Positions 1-10,592 of a DNA stretch of 64,000 nucleotides are shown piece after piece. The stretch comes from Ophiostoma sp. CBS 140.51 (Eukaryota > Ascomycota > Sordariomycetes > Ophiostomatales > Ophiostomataceae). The stretch covers positions 1 through 64,000 of the forward strand of contig JANSLP010000141.1 of NCBI GenBank assembly GCA_029298735.1, in the 5' to 3' direction. The notes beneath the pieces were generated by a model, which did not search any database, was not told the origin of the DNA, and saw only the letters and a program-made list of their open reading frames with translations. The position numbers and the translations under genes are program-made. The stretch's first letter is position 1. Every line of letters begins with the position of its first letter.

Positions 1-970
1 AGGAAGAAATACTGCTGGCACTATGTTTTCATGGAACTCAATGTTGTAAAGTTGGACTTGACTGGAATATGACTTTAATAGAAGGATAAGAGAGAAATAT
101 CGGAACCCCAAAAATCTATGAGGATACCTCTTCATTGATAATTTTTTTTAAAAAAAATCAAAGGAACATAAATCTATGTAAAAGGGCCGCATTTTAGTAT
201 AAACTGTCTACACTAAAGGTACCTCTAATTGCTTGGAAACAACACAACAGTAAAACTATCGAGGAGCCAAAGAGTGTGTCTAAGTCGACAAGGCTCTGGA
301 TCCTCAACACCCGCCCAGTCCCAGTCCTGACAATTCAAAAATTTGTCAAAACTTTAGATCGACCTTTGACTCAAGAGATAAACTCTCAGGCCCATTATGA
401 GCCTGCTTTACGCGTCTTTCATTATTTTGTCACAGAGCGAGGTGCCTTGTAGACGTCATTTGGTGCAAACAAACTGGTCAGGGGTAGTTGTCAACTGGCC
501 TGGCCGTTTACAACTGTAGTTGGTGCAGTTAGTGACCTTCAGGCGTTGGTTCCGGGGGCCAGTCTGGCTTAGTCAGACTGCCAGGTCCCACACCAGGGCC
601 CAATAACGTGGGGTCCTGTGCTGTAGTAGCCTTCCCCTCGCAGGCAGCTGCAAAAGCGCAACAGTACCCGCAATTAAAAGAAATGGAAATTTAATTAGTA
701 AAAGTGAGCTAGCACCAGTGAAAAAATAAGAGAAGCAGCCAGAAAGGCAGAAAAATAGGAGAAGCAGGCACCGCCAAAGGCCAAAAGCCGCCACTGGCAT
801 ATTGCTCCTTTCGAACCTCCCCCGCCAAGGTCAAAATCGGTGAAAAGCATCAAAGTATAACGACCTCCAAATTCGCGTCGATACCAACAGATCGGCCGTT
901 TCGACACATTTCCTCCCTCCCACCTCCTATACCAACATCCGAAACCTCCTTTTCCTGTCCTTCCTAGACC
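1..970. other. Intergenic, upstream of CCT6
   Basis: No convincing coding frame is seen on either strand. The left part is AT-rich and the last 150 bases before the CCT6 start are pyrimidine-rich, as in many fungal promoters. A short inverted repeat (CAGTCTG..CAGACTG) lies near 561-581. Where the gene to the left ends cannot be seen. Confidence 0.6.
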
Positions 971-2892
971 ATGTCGGCCGCACAGCTTCTCAACCCCAAA
1001 GCCGAATCGAGAGTACGTTGCTCCAAAATGCGCCGCCTTTGCCCCTATCTTCACCGATTGGAGGCTTCCACTTTGACGAAGCACCAAAATGACGAAGCTT
1101 TGTCGGGTGCTATACCCTTGAACACGAATGGACCACGATGCTAACAATTGACCACAGAGGCGCGGCGAAGCTTTGGCCGTGAACATCGCTGCCGGTGAGG
1201 GCCTGCAGGATGTGCTCAAGTCAAATCTGGGCCCGCTGGGCACCATCAAGATGTAGGACCTTCCACTTTCTCTCTGCTTTTCCTCTTTCGAGCACCCGTC
1301 TAACCTAAACTCCCCTCCCCTCCCACAGGCTCGTCGACGGCTCCGGCCAGATCAAGCTCACAAAGGACGGCAACGTGCTGCTCCGCGAGATGCAAATACA
1401 GAACCCCACGGCCGTCATGATTGCGCGCGCGGCCACTGCACAAGACGACATTTGCGGCGACGGCACCACGTCCGTCGTGCTGCTGGTTGGTGAGCTGCTG
1501 AAGCAGGCCAACCGCTACATCTCCGAGGGTCTGCACCCGCGTATTATTACCGATGGCTTCGAGATTGGCAAGGCCGAGGCGCTGGCGTTCCTCGACAAGT
1601 TCAAGCTGCCCAAGGACGTTGACCGCGAGCTGCTGCTGTCCGTCGCCCGGACATCGCTGGCCACGAAGCTCAACGCCACCCTCGCCAACAAGCTGACCCC
1701 GGACATTGTCGACGCCGTCCTGGCCATCTACCAGGCGCCCGCCAAGCCTGACCTGCACATGGTGGAGATTATGAAGATGCAGCACCGCACAGCGTCCGAG
1801 ACGCAGCTGATTCGCGGTCTAGCGCTTGACCACGGCGCGCGCCATCCGGACATGCCCAAGCGTGTCGAGAACGCCTCGATCCTGACCCTCAACGTTTCTC
1901 TCGAGTACGAGAAGACGGAGATCAACTCGAGCTTCTTCTACTCGAGCGCCGAGCAGCGCGACAAGCTCGTCGACAGCGAGCGCCGCTTTGTGGATGCCAA
2001 GCTCAAGAAGATTGTCGAGCTCAAGAAGCAGGTATGCGGCAACGACCCCAAGAAGGGTTTTGTGCTCATCAACCAAAAGGGCATTGACCCGCTGTCGCTC
2101 GATGTCCTGGCTAAGAACGGCATCCTGGCCCTGCGCCGCGCCAAGCGCCGCAACATGGAGCGTCTGCAGCTGGTGTGCGGTGGCATCTCGCAGAACAGCG
2201 TCGACGACCTGACCCCGGACATCCTGGGCTGGGCGGGCGTTGTCTACGAGCAGCAGCTGGGCGAGGAGAAGTACACGTTTGTTGAGGACGTGAAGGACCC
2301 CAAGTCGGTCACGCTCCTGATCAAGGGCCCCAACCAGCACACCATTACCCAGATTACCGACGCCGTGCGCGACGGTCTGCGCAGTGTCTACAACATGATT
2401 GTTGACAAGAGCGTTGTGCCTGGTGCCGGTGCCTTCCAGGTGGCCTGCGCTGCCCACCTCAAGTCGGACGCCTTTGCCAAGACGGTCAAGGGCAAGGCCA
2501 AGTGGGGTGTTGAGGCTTTTGCCGATGCTCTTCTCATTATTCCCAAGACCCTGGCTGCCAACGCCGGTCTGGACATTCAGGACGCCCGTAAGTGCCCTCT
2601 CTCTTTCTGACTCTACGTTTACGTTATACAAACTAACCTTCTAGTGGCCGCTCTGCAAGACGAGCTCTCCGAGGGCAACGTCGTCGGCATCGACCTGACG
2701 ACGGGTCAGCCCATGGACCCCGAGCTGGAAGGTGTCTACGACTCGTTCCGTGTTCTGCGCAACTGCATTGCCTCTAGTGCCGGTATCGCTTCTAACCTGC
2801 TGCTCTGCGACGAGCTGCTCAAGGCTCGCCAGATGGGCCGGTCAGGCGGACCAGGACCTGGCATGGACGGGCCGCAGCCGGGCATGGAGTAA
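971..2892 (+). CDS. CCT6: T-complex protein 1 subunit zeta (CCT6)
   Basis: This encodes the zeta subunit of the cytosolic chaperonin TRiC/CCT, the two-ring ATPase that folds actin, tubulin and other proteins. Four exons are inferred: 971-1012, 1158-1252, 1329-2587 and 2645-2892, all with GT..AG introns that keep frame, giving 547 aa, the normal CCT length. The N-terminus begins MSAAQLLNPKAESRRRGEAL. The group II chaperonin signature GDGTTSVVLLVGELLKQA follows near residue 90, with LKSNLGPLGT just upstream. The apical and intermediate domains and the C-terminal equatorial domain (VPGAGAFQVA, then the final exon) are intact. A Gly/Pro-rich tail (GGPGPGMDGPQPGME) ends the protein. The subunit call rests on the N-terminal region resembling fungal CCT6 rather than other CCTs. 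The first ATG is in a good context and no alternative is needed. Confidence 0.93.
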
Positions 2893-3337
2893 GGGGAAAG
2901 AAAGAAGAACAATATAGAGAAAAAAAGGCGGCGGTGGAGGAGCTTGGAAAGCTGCAATCTAAAGAAGGCTGTATGAATAGCTGCAAATACCAAAAACAAA
3001 ACGAGAGGTAGGCGTTTTTATTCTTTGTAGACAAGGCCTGAAAAAAATACATGGATTTACATTTGATCAAGAGGTGATGGCTGTCGTCAAGATGAAGTGA
3101 AGATGCAGGCAATTAAAGCGATGTAGGCGATGCACGTGACCTCGATTTTTGGGCGAATTGTCGTTTCCTAGGCAAAAAAAAAGTTGTTATCGGCCGATAA
3201 GGCGAAAAAAAAGTCAATAGAGGGGCATTGCATCGCGAACGACCATCAGGCCTTTCCCGACTCTTTTAGCAGCCCAATTTGTCACTTTTTCAATCCACTC
3301 AATCCTCCAATTAACTGGGTAATTCTACACACAAAAA
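2893..3337. other. Intergenic between CCT6 and TSR4
   Basis: About 445 bases with several A-runs. It holds the CCT6 3' end and the promoter of the next gene. A short palindromic TATCGGCCGATA lies near 3187-3198. No gene is seen. Confidence 0.5.
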
Positions 3338-4741
3338 ATGGCTCCCTACGACAGTGACTCGTCCGACGACGAGGATGCCGGCCCCCAAAACTACACCGAA
3401 ACCAACGTCCTTCTTGGCTATGCCGATCCTGAAGACCAAGACGCCGATGACGATGCCCCCGACAACAAAGAGACTGTGAGCCGCCTCGGTGGTCGGCCTG
3501 ACTGGATTGTTGCTGTCCAGGCTCCTCCCTCTGCAGGCCTGGCCCGCTGCCTCGTCTGCAAAGCACTTCTGGTTCTCCTCCTCCAGCTCAACGGCGAACT
3601 CCCCGAACGCTTCCCAGGCCACGAGCGCCGGCTCTATGTGCTGGCCTGCCGTAACAAGGCATGCCGGCGCAAGCCAGGCAGTGTTCGTGTGATTCGTGGT
3701 GTGCGTGTGGATGCGGCCGTGGCCGAGGCGACGGCTGCTGAGAAGGCAAAGAAGGAGACGGCCGAGGCGACACGGGCGAGCAAGCCCGTCGGCACGGCAC
3801 CAGGGTTGGGCAACTCACTCTTTGGCGTGGCCAACCCATTCTCGGCCGGCGGTGGCAGCACCAGCAGCGCAAACCCCTTCTCTCTCGGCGGAGCATCGTC
3901 TTCCGCAACCGGCGGCGCTTCAAATCCCTTTAGCCTCGGCGGCGCAGCTTCTTCCACACCTGCTTCCAAGGCAGCACCAGCAAAGCCTCAACCATCCTCC
4001 TCTTCCGAAAAGACGCAGAAAGCCACAGACGAGGCAGCAAAAGAACTGCCCAAGACTTTCGCTGAAACGCTCTCCATCAACAACGATAAGCCAGAACCCG
4101 CCGCGGCTGCAGCACCTGCTGAGCCGTGGCCACCAGCCGACTCTTGGCCTGCCGCCTACCCTGTCAGCTGGATCGCGGATGCCGAGTATGAGACTCTCGA
4201 CCCGACACCGGCTCCGATCCCCGGCGTTGTGACAGAGGCCATGGAGGTTGAGGGCGAGTCGTCGGCCGGCGGCAGTGGCAGCGGTAGTGGCAAGGAAGAC
4301 AAGTTTGTCTTTGAGTCGGATATGGACGCTGCGTTCCAGAAGTTTGCCGACCGCGTGGCCCAGAACCCTGACCAGGTTATTCGGTACGAGTTTAACGGCC
4401 TGCCTCTGTTCTACAACAAGGACGACACAGTCGCGGGCATCTGGGCCCAGTTACAGACGGGTGGTGGCAGCATATCGACTGTTTTGGCCTCGACCTCGGG
4501 CCGCCTGCCGCCGTGCCCCAACTGCCGCGCCCGGCGTGTCTTTGAAGTGCAGCTGATGCCGCACGCGATTGACCTGCTGGAGGCGGACGAGCTTGGCCTG
4601 GAGGGCATGGACTGGGGTACGGTCCTGGTGGCTGTGTGCGAGAAGGACTGCCAGGCCAAGACGACGCCAGCTGGCGAGGCAAGCTACTTGGAGGAGTGGG
4701 TTGGTGTGCAGTGGGAGGATCTGGAGTCCTCGCGGCGGTAA
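3338..4741 (+). CDS. TSR4: TSR4/PDCD2-family ribosome biogenesis protein
   Basis: Intronless, 467 aa. Members of the PDCD2/Tsr4 family are dedicated chaperones of the small-subunit protein uS5 (Rps2) and are needed for 20S pre-rRNA processing and 40S export. The sequence shows an acidic N-terminus followed by LLGYADPEDQDADDD, then RLGGRPDWI and a Cys-rich half (ARCLVCKALLVLLLQLNGEL...YVLACRNKACRRKPGSVRVIRG). This matches the PDCD2 N-terminal layout. A long Ala/Ser/Gly linker carries repeated NPFSLGG-like units (residues about 160-215). The PDCD2 C-terminal domain follows (FQKFADRVAQNPDQVIRYEF, then LPPCPNCRARRVFEVQLMP and a final WEDLE). The start ATG has A at -3. It is convergent with eIF3k, with a 327-base gap. 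Function is inferred from the family. Confidence 0.87.
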   Translation: MAPYDSDSSDDEDAGPQNYTETNVLLGYADPEDQDADDDAPDNKETVSRLGGRPDWIVAVQAPPSAGLARCLVCKALLVLLLQLNGELPERFPGHERRLYVLACRNKACRRKPGSVRVIRGVRVDAAVAEATAAEKAKKETAEATRASKPVGTAPGLGNSLFGVANPFSAGGGSTSSANPFSLGGASSSATGGASNPFSLGGAASSTPASKAAPAKPQPSSSSEKTQKATDEAAKELPKTFAETLSINNDKPEPAAAAAPAEPWPPADSWPAAYPVSWIADAEYETLDPTPAPIPGVVTEAMEVEGESSAGGSGSGSGKEDKFVFESDMDAAFQKFADRVAQNPDQVIRYEFNGLPLFYNKDDTVAGIWAQLQTGGGSISTVLASTSGRLPPCPNCRARRVFEVQLMPHAIDLLEADELGLEGMDWGTVLVAVCEKDCQAKTTPAGEASYLEEWVGVQWEDLESSRR

Positions 4742-5068
4742 GGTTAAAAGTTGAAGTCGAAGTTTATATCCATGTTGAGTAATGTTGTCGGGGCACTTTT
4801 TAAAAAGCGATGCATTTTCTAGTATATATTTAGGTCAGAATACTATTTCATTTTATCATAGAGAACACATAAGATGAGCCCTTCTTCTGCGTGTCAATAT
4901 TTTTTGTATTAAAAAGGACTCAAATAACGCCGGTACAAAACAAAACGGATATGCCAGCCACTCCTTTTCGTTTTTAAATCTCTAACACAAAAAGAAGGAA
5001 TCCCGCATCCCCAGATGATTTTTTGTCGCCTAAATAACCCATAAACTTCATCATAAATCTCTCTTCGT
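4742..5068. other. Convergent 3' region between TSR4 and EIF3K
   Basis: AT-rich spacer of about 330 bases between two genes that end toward each other. It probably contains both polyadenylation regions. No gene is seen. Confidence 0.5.
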
Positions 5069-6118
5069 CTATGCGGTCTCCTCCCACGACCTCCGGATCA
5101 CACGGGCAAACATCTCAATGTTGACATCCTCCCGGATCTCCGTCTTCTTGGCCTCGTTCTCGGCGTTCTTGGGGATCTGCACCGTCGAGCCCTCGACCTT
5201 CCAACCGCACGTGCCCGTCACAAACTGGCGTACGGCGTCCTCACTCAGACCCAGCCACTGCTCCAGAATGGGCACCTGGATCTCGCGGAAGGCATGGCTA
5301 ATCAGCTGGGCAATGCGCACGCGCACACCCTCCTCGAAGCCGTCAATATCGGTCGTCAGATCGGCGTACAGGTCGTCCGAGTCCATTGTCGCCCAGAAGC
5401 GGGCAAACTGTGCGCCCTCCAGCAGAGCGTTGAGCGCGCGCAGCTTGGACACGGCCTCGGCGAGCTCCGACGAGACAGTGTTGTTGGAGGCGGCAGCGGC
5501 GGCGGGCGAGGCCACCGAGGGGCTCAGCAGGTGCATGGCCAGGTTGAACTGCGGGCTGGGGAACTCGGCCATGGACTTGACGAGGATGTTGGTGATGACC
5601 TCATCCTTGATACGGTCGGGGTTGAGTTGGTAGCTAGAGAAGAGAGAGAAGGTCGAATCAAATTTGTCAGCCCATGTTCCACGTAGATGTAAAGCTCTTC
5701 AGATATTGCAACAAAAATAATTGTCTCGTAAAATCAGAAATTCACACAAATTGACATCGTTCTCGAAAGAGAGTCAGGTAATAGGAAACGTTTATATAGT
5801 CATCATCAAAGTCGACGGCGGATCAAGCCACGCCGCACGATAGGGAGACAGGAAGGTAAAAAGGATAATATTGGAAACATATGTTGTATACGAGGGTCGT
5901 GTGCCAGAGCTTAGCAGCACAACAATAGACCCTCGTCATCGTAAAAAAACTTACAGCTTCAAAAGTGTCCGGTTGGCATTACAATCCGTGAACCGGTCCT
6001 CGCATTGCTGTGTCAGGTACGCCTCAAGGCTGCCGACGGCCTCGGGGTTGTAACGTTCGAGGCCGTTGATGATGGCAGAGATCTGCTCCGGCCGCTCCGC
6101 TGGGTCTTCGCTGCTCAT
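5069..6118 (-). CDS. Eukaryotic translation initiation factor 3 subunit K
   Basis: Subunit k of eIF3, one of the non-core PCI-type subunits that filamentous fungi keep and budding yeast lacks. Two exons: 6118-5955 and 5633-5069. The donor GTAAG at 5954 and the acceptor ending at 5634 join codons to give ...LLKLYQLNPDRIKDEVIT. The product is 242 aa, normal for eIF3k. The N-terminus contains ISAIINGLERYNPEAVGSLE and LTQQCEDRFTDCNANRTLLK. The second exon carries LVKSMAEFPSPQFNLAMHLL, FARFWATMD and the winged-helix end ANIEMFARVIRRSWEE-like region (NIEMFARVIRRSW). The intron of 321 nt is long for this window. It is divergent from DNA ligase I, whose start codon is about 560 bases away, so the two promoters probably overlap. 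Confidence 0.93.
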
Positions 6119-6682
6119 GCTGGGCAATGTGTGGATGTGATGTGGATGGTGGTAGAGAAGAGGGGAGGTGGAAGCGAATCGAAGTGGTGGGGGTGGGTTG
6201 TCGGTCGTGGGCGAGTGTCGTCGGTTTTCTTGTGTGCGGCCGCGGGGCAGAAAAGGATTTGTTCAGTTTTCGCGATGCCCTTTTTTGTGAAGAGCGGTGG
6301 CTGAATCAGGACTAGCGCCACTCCGGCAGAGAAATAGGAGTCAGGGCCCACAGGGCAATTCTTCCAAGTACTGTCACGTGCTCACCCGTTTCCGTCTTCT
6401 TTTTGTCATTCTGGAAGTCGCCGCCATTCAGGCAACAAACAGCGCTATTGTGATCGTAGTAGCGTATGAGAGGCGCTGGGGATAGCTACTCCCGCGTCGC
6501 GTTTGCCCCTTGGTGAAGTTGCCTTCTGCTTTGCTTGTCATTCAACCTTTTCTGCTTTTCATCAACCAACGCGCCAACTGAACGAGCAAGGGGTCAAACA
6601 ATGCCCTGAGAGACTGCACAATGCAAACGGCCTTTTAGAGAAACTCATTGGCGGCTCCGGTTTTGGAGAATATCCGGATATC
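6119..6682. promoter_or_regulatory. Shared divergent promoter region EIF3K / DNA ligase I
   Basis: About 560 bases between the eIF3k start and the first in-frame ATG of DNA ligase. It contains CGCGTCGCG (about 6494-6502) and AACGCG (about 6569-6574), which resemble the ACGCG core of fungal MBF/MCB cell-cycle sites. That fits a ligase gene expected to peak at G1/S, but it is a weak by-eye match. The ligase reading frame is open upstream from about 6503 but has no ATG there. Confidence 0.35.
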
Positions 6683-9427
6683 ATGCCGAGCCCAGCCAAA
6701 AAGAGGAAACTCAACGCTGAAAATGCAAAGAGTACACCATCTCGAGGCCTCGAGTTCTTTTTCAACAAGCAGAAACAAAATGGGACACTAAGCACTTCGG
6801 CAGCTTCTGTGAGAACAGAGGAGGCCGACGTTGTGGCTTCGTCAAGGAATGATGTTGACTCCACCAGTCCTGAGATGACCGACGAGGAGCTCGCCAGGAA
6901 GCTCCAAGCAGAATGGGACGAAGAAGACAGGCGACAGCAGCAAAGCCTTCCCATTCTGACGACAACAGAAGAGGCTGTCCCAGAAGTTGAAGAGCCTGTA
7001 GAGGCCCCAAAGGAAACTGTACCAGTTTTGCCTCCACCAATAACGAAGCATACACTGTCGCTTCAGTCGGTCACAACATCAGAGGATCTGGTTGCAGCCA
7101 CGATCCCACTCGATGAGAGCCCGTTGACTTTTGAACCATTAAAATACATACCGGCTTTGAAAAAGCAATGGGCAGCGGCTAAACCTGACAGTGGGGGCGG
7201 TGGTGATGCCTCTTATGCACTCCTTACACGGTGCTTTGTCCTCGTCAATGGAACTCAGAGCCGGATCAAGATCGTGGATACATTGGTCAACTGCATCCGA
7301 ATCTTGATTGAAGCAGACCCGGATAGCTTGCTGCCGGCCGTCTGGCTGGCCACCAATGCTATCAGCCCGCCATACATCTCGCTCGAGCTGGGCTTGGGCG
7401 GCTCGGCCATTGGCAAGGCACTCAAGCAGGTCTGCGGCCTCGACGCGCGCAGTCTCAAGTCACTTTTCGACAAGTATGGCGACCCAGGTGACGTTGCCTA
7501 CGAGGCCAAGAAGAAGCAGGCGTTCACACTGCGCCGACCGCAACCTCTGACCATTCGGGGTGTCTACCAGTCCCTTGTCAAGGTGGCTAACAGTCAGGGC
7601 TCTGGCAGTGTGGAGGCTAAGCAGCGGATTGTCGACCGCCTGCTGCAGGACGCTCGTGGTGGTGATGAGAGCCGCTATATTGTGCGGACACTGTGCCAGC
7701 ACCTGCGCATTGGTGCCGTCAAGACGACTATGCTGATTGCGCTCTCGCGGGCGTTTTTGCTCTCCAGACCAACCGGTGCTGACTTTGCCAGCGAGTCTCG
7801 GCGGGACCAAAAAGTCCTAGCTACCATGAAAAAGGAGGAGCTGGCCGAAGTTTGGGCCCGTGCCGAAGAAATCGTCAAGGCTTGTTTTGCACGACGGCCA
7901 AACTACAACGACTTGGTGCCTGTCTTGCTCGAGATTGGTGTTACTGAAGAGCTGTTGATACGCTGTGGGCTTGCACTACACATCCCTTTACGGCCCATGC
8001 TGGGGTCCATCACTCGTGATCTGGGTGAGATGCTCGGCAAGCTGCATGGCCGCGCATTCACCTGCGAGTACAAGTACGACGGCCAGCGTGCCCAAGTGCA
8101 CTGCGATCGGGAAGGCAAGGTGTCCATCTTCTCGCGGCATCTCGAAGTTATGACCGACAAGTATCCGGATCTGGTATCATTGGTACCTCGCATCCGTGGT
8201 GAAGGTGTTGAAAGCTTTATTCTCGAGGGTGAAGTCGTCGCTGTGGACCGAGAATCTGGCGAGTTGCGCACGTTCCAGACCTTGACCAACCGTGCACGGA
8301 AAGACGTGGCCATAGGTAGCATCACTATTGATGTCTGCCTGTTTGCCTTTGACCTCATGTTTCTCAACGGCCAACCATTGCTGGATCGCCCTCTGCGTGA
8401 GCGGCGAGAACTGCTACGGTCACTGTTTGTTGAGATCCCACACCATTTCACGTGGGTAAAGAGCATGGATGCTACATCCGAGGACGGTGATGTCATCTCG
8501 GCCTTTTTCAAGGGCGCTATCGATGCCAAGTGTGAAGGTATCATGGTTAAGATTTTGGACAATTTACCAGATCTGGCTTACACGGGGGATGCAAATGAGG
8601 AAGAGGATGCAGCCCAAATACAAGCAGTCGCCCCGCCACCTGCAAAGAAGAAATCAAAAGCAAAAGCAAAGTCGACAATAAAGTCGACGGCAGATGACAA
8701 CGGCAACAGCAACAGCAACAGCAACGAAAAGAAGACGGGTGGCCGTCGAAAACCTCTCTTGGCCACCTACGAACCGGACAAACGGCTCGACTCGTGGCTG
8801 AAAGTCAAAAAAGATTACAACTCCACGTTTGATACGCTCGACTTAATTCCGATCGCCGCGTGGCATGGTATGGGCCGCAAGGCCAAGTGGTGGTCGCCGA
8901 TCCTGATGGCCGTGCGCAACGAGGAGACTGGATCCCTGGAGGCCGTCACAAAATGTATATCGGGCTTTACCGACGCTTTCTACAAGGCAAACCGAGCATT
9001 TTACGACAATGGCCATGGCGATGATGATGAGAGCGAAGACAGCAGTGACGACGAAAACAACGGGGGTGCGGAGAACGGAGATACAGCTGAAACAGACAAG
9101 AAAAAGGTAAACAATACCCGCGCTCAAAAGCCCAGTTTTGTTGAGTACTACGGCCCAGAACCAGATGTCTGGTTTGAGCCACAAGAAGTGTGGGAGATGG
9201 CGTTTGCAGACATTACGCTCAGCCCAGTCTACACAGCGGCAATCGGACTTGTGAACGAGAGCCGTGGACTTAGTCTCCGCTTCCCGCGTTTTCTGCGTAA
9301 GCGTAACGACAAGGGCATAGACGAAGCGAGCACAAGCGAGTTCCTGGCTGGCCTCTACAGAAAGCAAGATGCTCGTGCCCCAGACAAGGCCGGCGAAGCA
9401 GCAAAAGATGCAGAGGACGAAGAATAG
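6683..9427 (+). CDS. CDC9: DNA ligase I (ATP-dependent)
   Basis: Seals Okazaki fragments and repair nicks in the nucleus, using ATP. From the first in-frame ATG the protein is 914 aa in a single exon. It starts MPSPAKKRKLN (a basic, nuclear-localisation-like stretch) and soon reaches GLEFFFNKQKQ, which resembles a PCNA-interacting (PIP) motif. The DNA-binding domain precedes the nucleotidyltransferase domain. The active-site motif CEYKYDGQRAQVH places the adenylated lysine at about residue 464, and later ligase motifs (FILEGEVVA, FDLMFLNGQPLL, EGIMVKIL, DSWLKVKKDY) are present. Two low-complexity inserts are unusual. One is Lys/Asn/Ser-rich, between EGIMVKIL and the conserved Tyr-Glu-Pro-Asp-Lys segment. 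The other is acidic, in the OB-fold domain (GDDDESEDSSDDENNG). The frame is open 60 codons farther upstream, but without an ATG. It ends 106 bases from the convergent aldose epimerase gene. Confidence 0.93.
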   Translation: MPSPAKKRKLNAENAKSTPSRGLEFFFNKQKQNGTLSTSAASVRTEEADVVASSRNDVDSTSPEMTDEELARKLQAEWDEEDRRQQQSLPILTTTEEAVPEVEEPVEAPKETVPVLPPPITKHTLSLQSVTTSEDLVAATIPLDESPLTFEPLKYIPALKKQWAAAKPDSGGGGDASYALLTRCFVLVNGTQSRIKIVDTLVNCIRILIEADPDSLLPAVWLATNAISPPYISLELGLGGSAIGKALKQVCGLDARSLKSLFDKYGDPGDVAYEAKKKQAFTLRRPQPLTIRGVYQSLVKVANSQGSGSVEAKQRIVDRLLQDARGGDESRYIVRTLCQHLRIGAVKTTMLIALSRAFLLSRPTGADFASESRRDQKVLATMKKEELAEVWARAEEIVKACFARRPNYNDLVPVLLEIGVTEELLIRCGLALHIPLRPMLGSITRDLGEMLGKLHGRAFTCEYKYDGQRAQVHCDREGKVSIFSRHLEVMTDKYPDLVSLVPRIRGEGVESFILEGEVVAVDRESGELRTFQTLTNRARKDVAIGSITIDVCLFAFDLMFLNGQPLLDRPLRERRELLRSLFVEIPHHFTWVKSMDATSEDGDVISAFFKGAIDAKCEGIMVKILDNLPDLAYTGDANEEEDAAQIQAVAPPPAKKKSKAKAKSTIKSTADDNGNSNSNSNEKKTGGRRKPLLATYEPDKRLDSWLKVKKDYNSTFDTLDLIPIAAWHGMGRKAKWWSPILMAVRNEETGSLEAVTKCISGFTDAFYKANRAFYDNGHGDDDESEDSSDDENNGGAENGDTAETDKKKVNNTRAQKPSFVEYYGPEPDVWFEPQEVWEMAFADITLSPVYTAAIGLVNESRGLSLRFPRFLRKRNDKGIDEASTSEFLAGLYRKQDARAPDKAGEAAKDAEDEE

Positions 9428-9533
9428 ACCTTGGAGTCTGGATATAGATAAAACATTTTGTGTTTTCATTATTCTCGTGCATTAAAGCTATTTTTGGTCT
9501 ATCATTTCATGACTTTCACCCCATACTCTCCAA

Positions 9534-10592
9534 TTACTCCTTCCATGCGCGGTAAACGGTACGGGAGCCGTATTTTCCGCCGCCCTTCTTCAGCAGAACC
9601 ATGTTCTTCCAGTCCTCGACGTTGGAGGCGTTGACGTAGCGGCTAGGCTCCAGGCAGAAACCACTGCGGGCAATGCGGGCCGGCAGACCACCGACAGCCG
9701 GCACGTCAATGTACTTGCCAGTGTAGAACTGGAAGGCGGGTTCCGTGCTGTAGACCTCCAGGTGGATACCCGTGTTGGGGTGGTGCGCCTCGAGGTGGCG
9801 CGAGAGGGGCTCGCCGCGGGTGTCGATGGGGACAGTGGCAGGCTTGTCGTTAACAATGAAGCAGTCGTCGATATCAGGCTCGCTCTGGCCCAGAATAAAG
9901 CTCTGTGCGGTGTCGACCTTCTCGAACGTCGAGGGGCCGGCAGTCGGAATTCCGCCAGCGTCGACGGGCAGGTACTTGGTGGCGCCCAGCTTGGCGACAG
10001 TGCCCTCGATCGTGGGCAGGTTGCCCAGGTTGAAGTAGCTGTGGTTAGTCATGTTGATGACCGTCTCCTCGGCGCCGTCCACCAGCTCGGCCTCGTACTC
10101 AATGACGAGCACCGTGGCCTCGACACCCTCCTTCTCGGGCAGGTTCTGCTTGCCGACCGAGTACTTGACGGACACGTTGACGGTGCCTGGGTAGCCCTCG
10201 TCGCCGTCAGGGCTGACCAGCGTGAACTGGACCGTCTCGCCGCCCTTGTCAAGGGTCGACGGGCTCAGGCTGGGCACCTCACGGTTAACACCAACAGGGG
10301 AGGGACCGTCCCACGTCTTCTTGCCCCAGCCCTCAACACCGCCGTGCAGAGCATTGACACCGTTGTTGGCGGCCAGCGGGTAGGCCTCCTTGCCGTTAAG
10401 ACCACCGGGGACCTTGATGGCGGCGCCCTCGATGCGGTTGGCGAAACGGCCAATGGTCTCGCCAAAGTAGGGGCTGTTGTGCGACTCGTAGAGCTCGGTG
10501 GTTGGGAAGCCCTGGACAATGTCGATGCCGTGCAGCTCAAAGTGCTGGATAATGGCGCCGCGCGCGAGGAAGGTGAAGGCAGAGCCGTCCAT
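9534..10592 (-). CDS. Aldose 1-epimerase (galactose mutarotase family)
   Basis: Interconverts alpha and beta anomers of aldoses such as galactose or glucose, and would feed the Leloir pathway or general sugar metabolism. The protein is 352 aa from the ATG at 10592 (MDGSAFTFLARGAIIQHFEL), with no intron and no signal peptide, so it is probably cytosolic. Family features seen: GETIGRFANRI with the substrate-binding Arg, NNGVNALHGGVEGWGKKTWD with the conserved His, MTNHSYFNLGN with the catalytic His, DDCFIVNDK, FQFYTGKYID and the C-terminal FCLEPSRYVNA with the catalytic Glu. Length and order match fungal mutarotase-like proteins. The frame stays open upstream, but only this ATG starts the conserved fold. 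Close relatives include glucose-6-phosphate epimerases, but the HGG and NHSYFNL motifs favour the GalM type. Confidence 0.9.
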   Translation of the reverse strand: MDGSAFTFLARGAIIQHFELHGIDIVQGFPTTELYESHNSPYFGETIGRFANRIEGAAIKVPGGLNGKEAYPLAANNGVNALHGGVEGWGKKTWDGPSPVGVNREVPSLSPSTLDKGGETVQFTLVSPDGDEGYPGTVNVSVKYSVGKQNLPEKEGVEATVLVIEYEAELVDGAEETVINMTNHSYFNLGNLPTIEGTVAKLGATKYLPVDAGGIPTAGPSTFEKVDTAQSFILGQSEPDIDDCFIVNDKPATVPIDTRGEPLSRHLEAHHPNTGIHLEVYSTEPAFQFYTGKYIDVPAVGGLPARIARSGFCLEPSRYVNASNVEDWKNMVLLKKGGGKYGSRTVYRAWKE

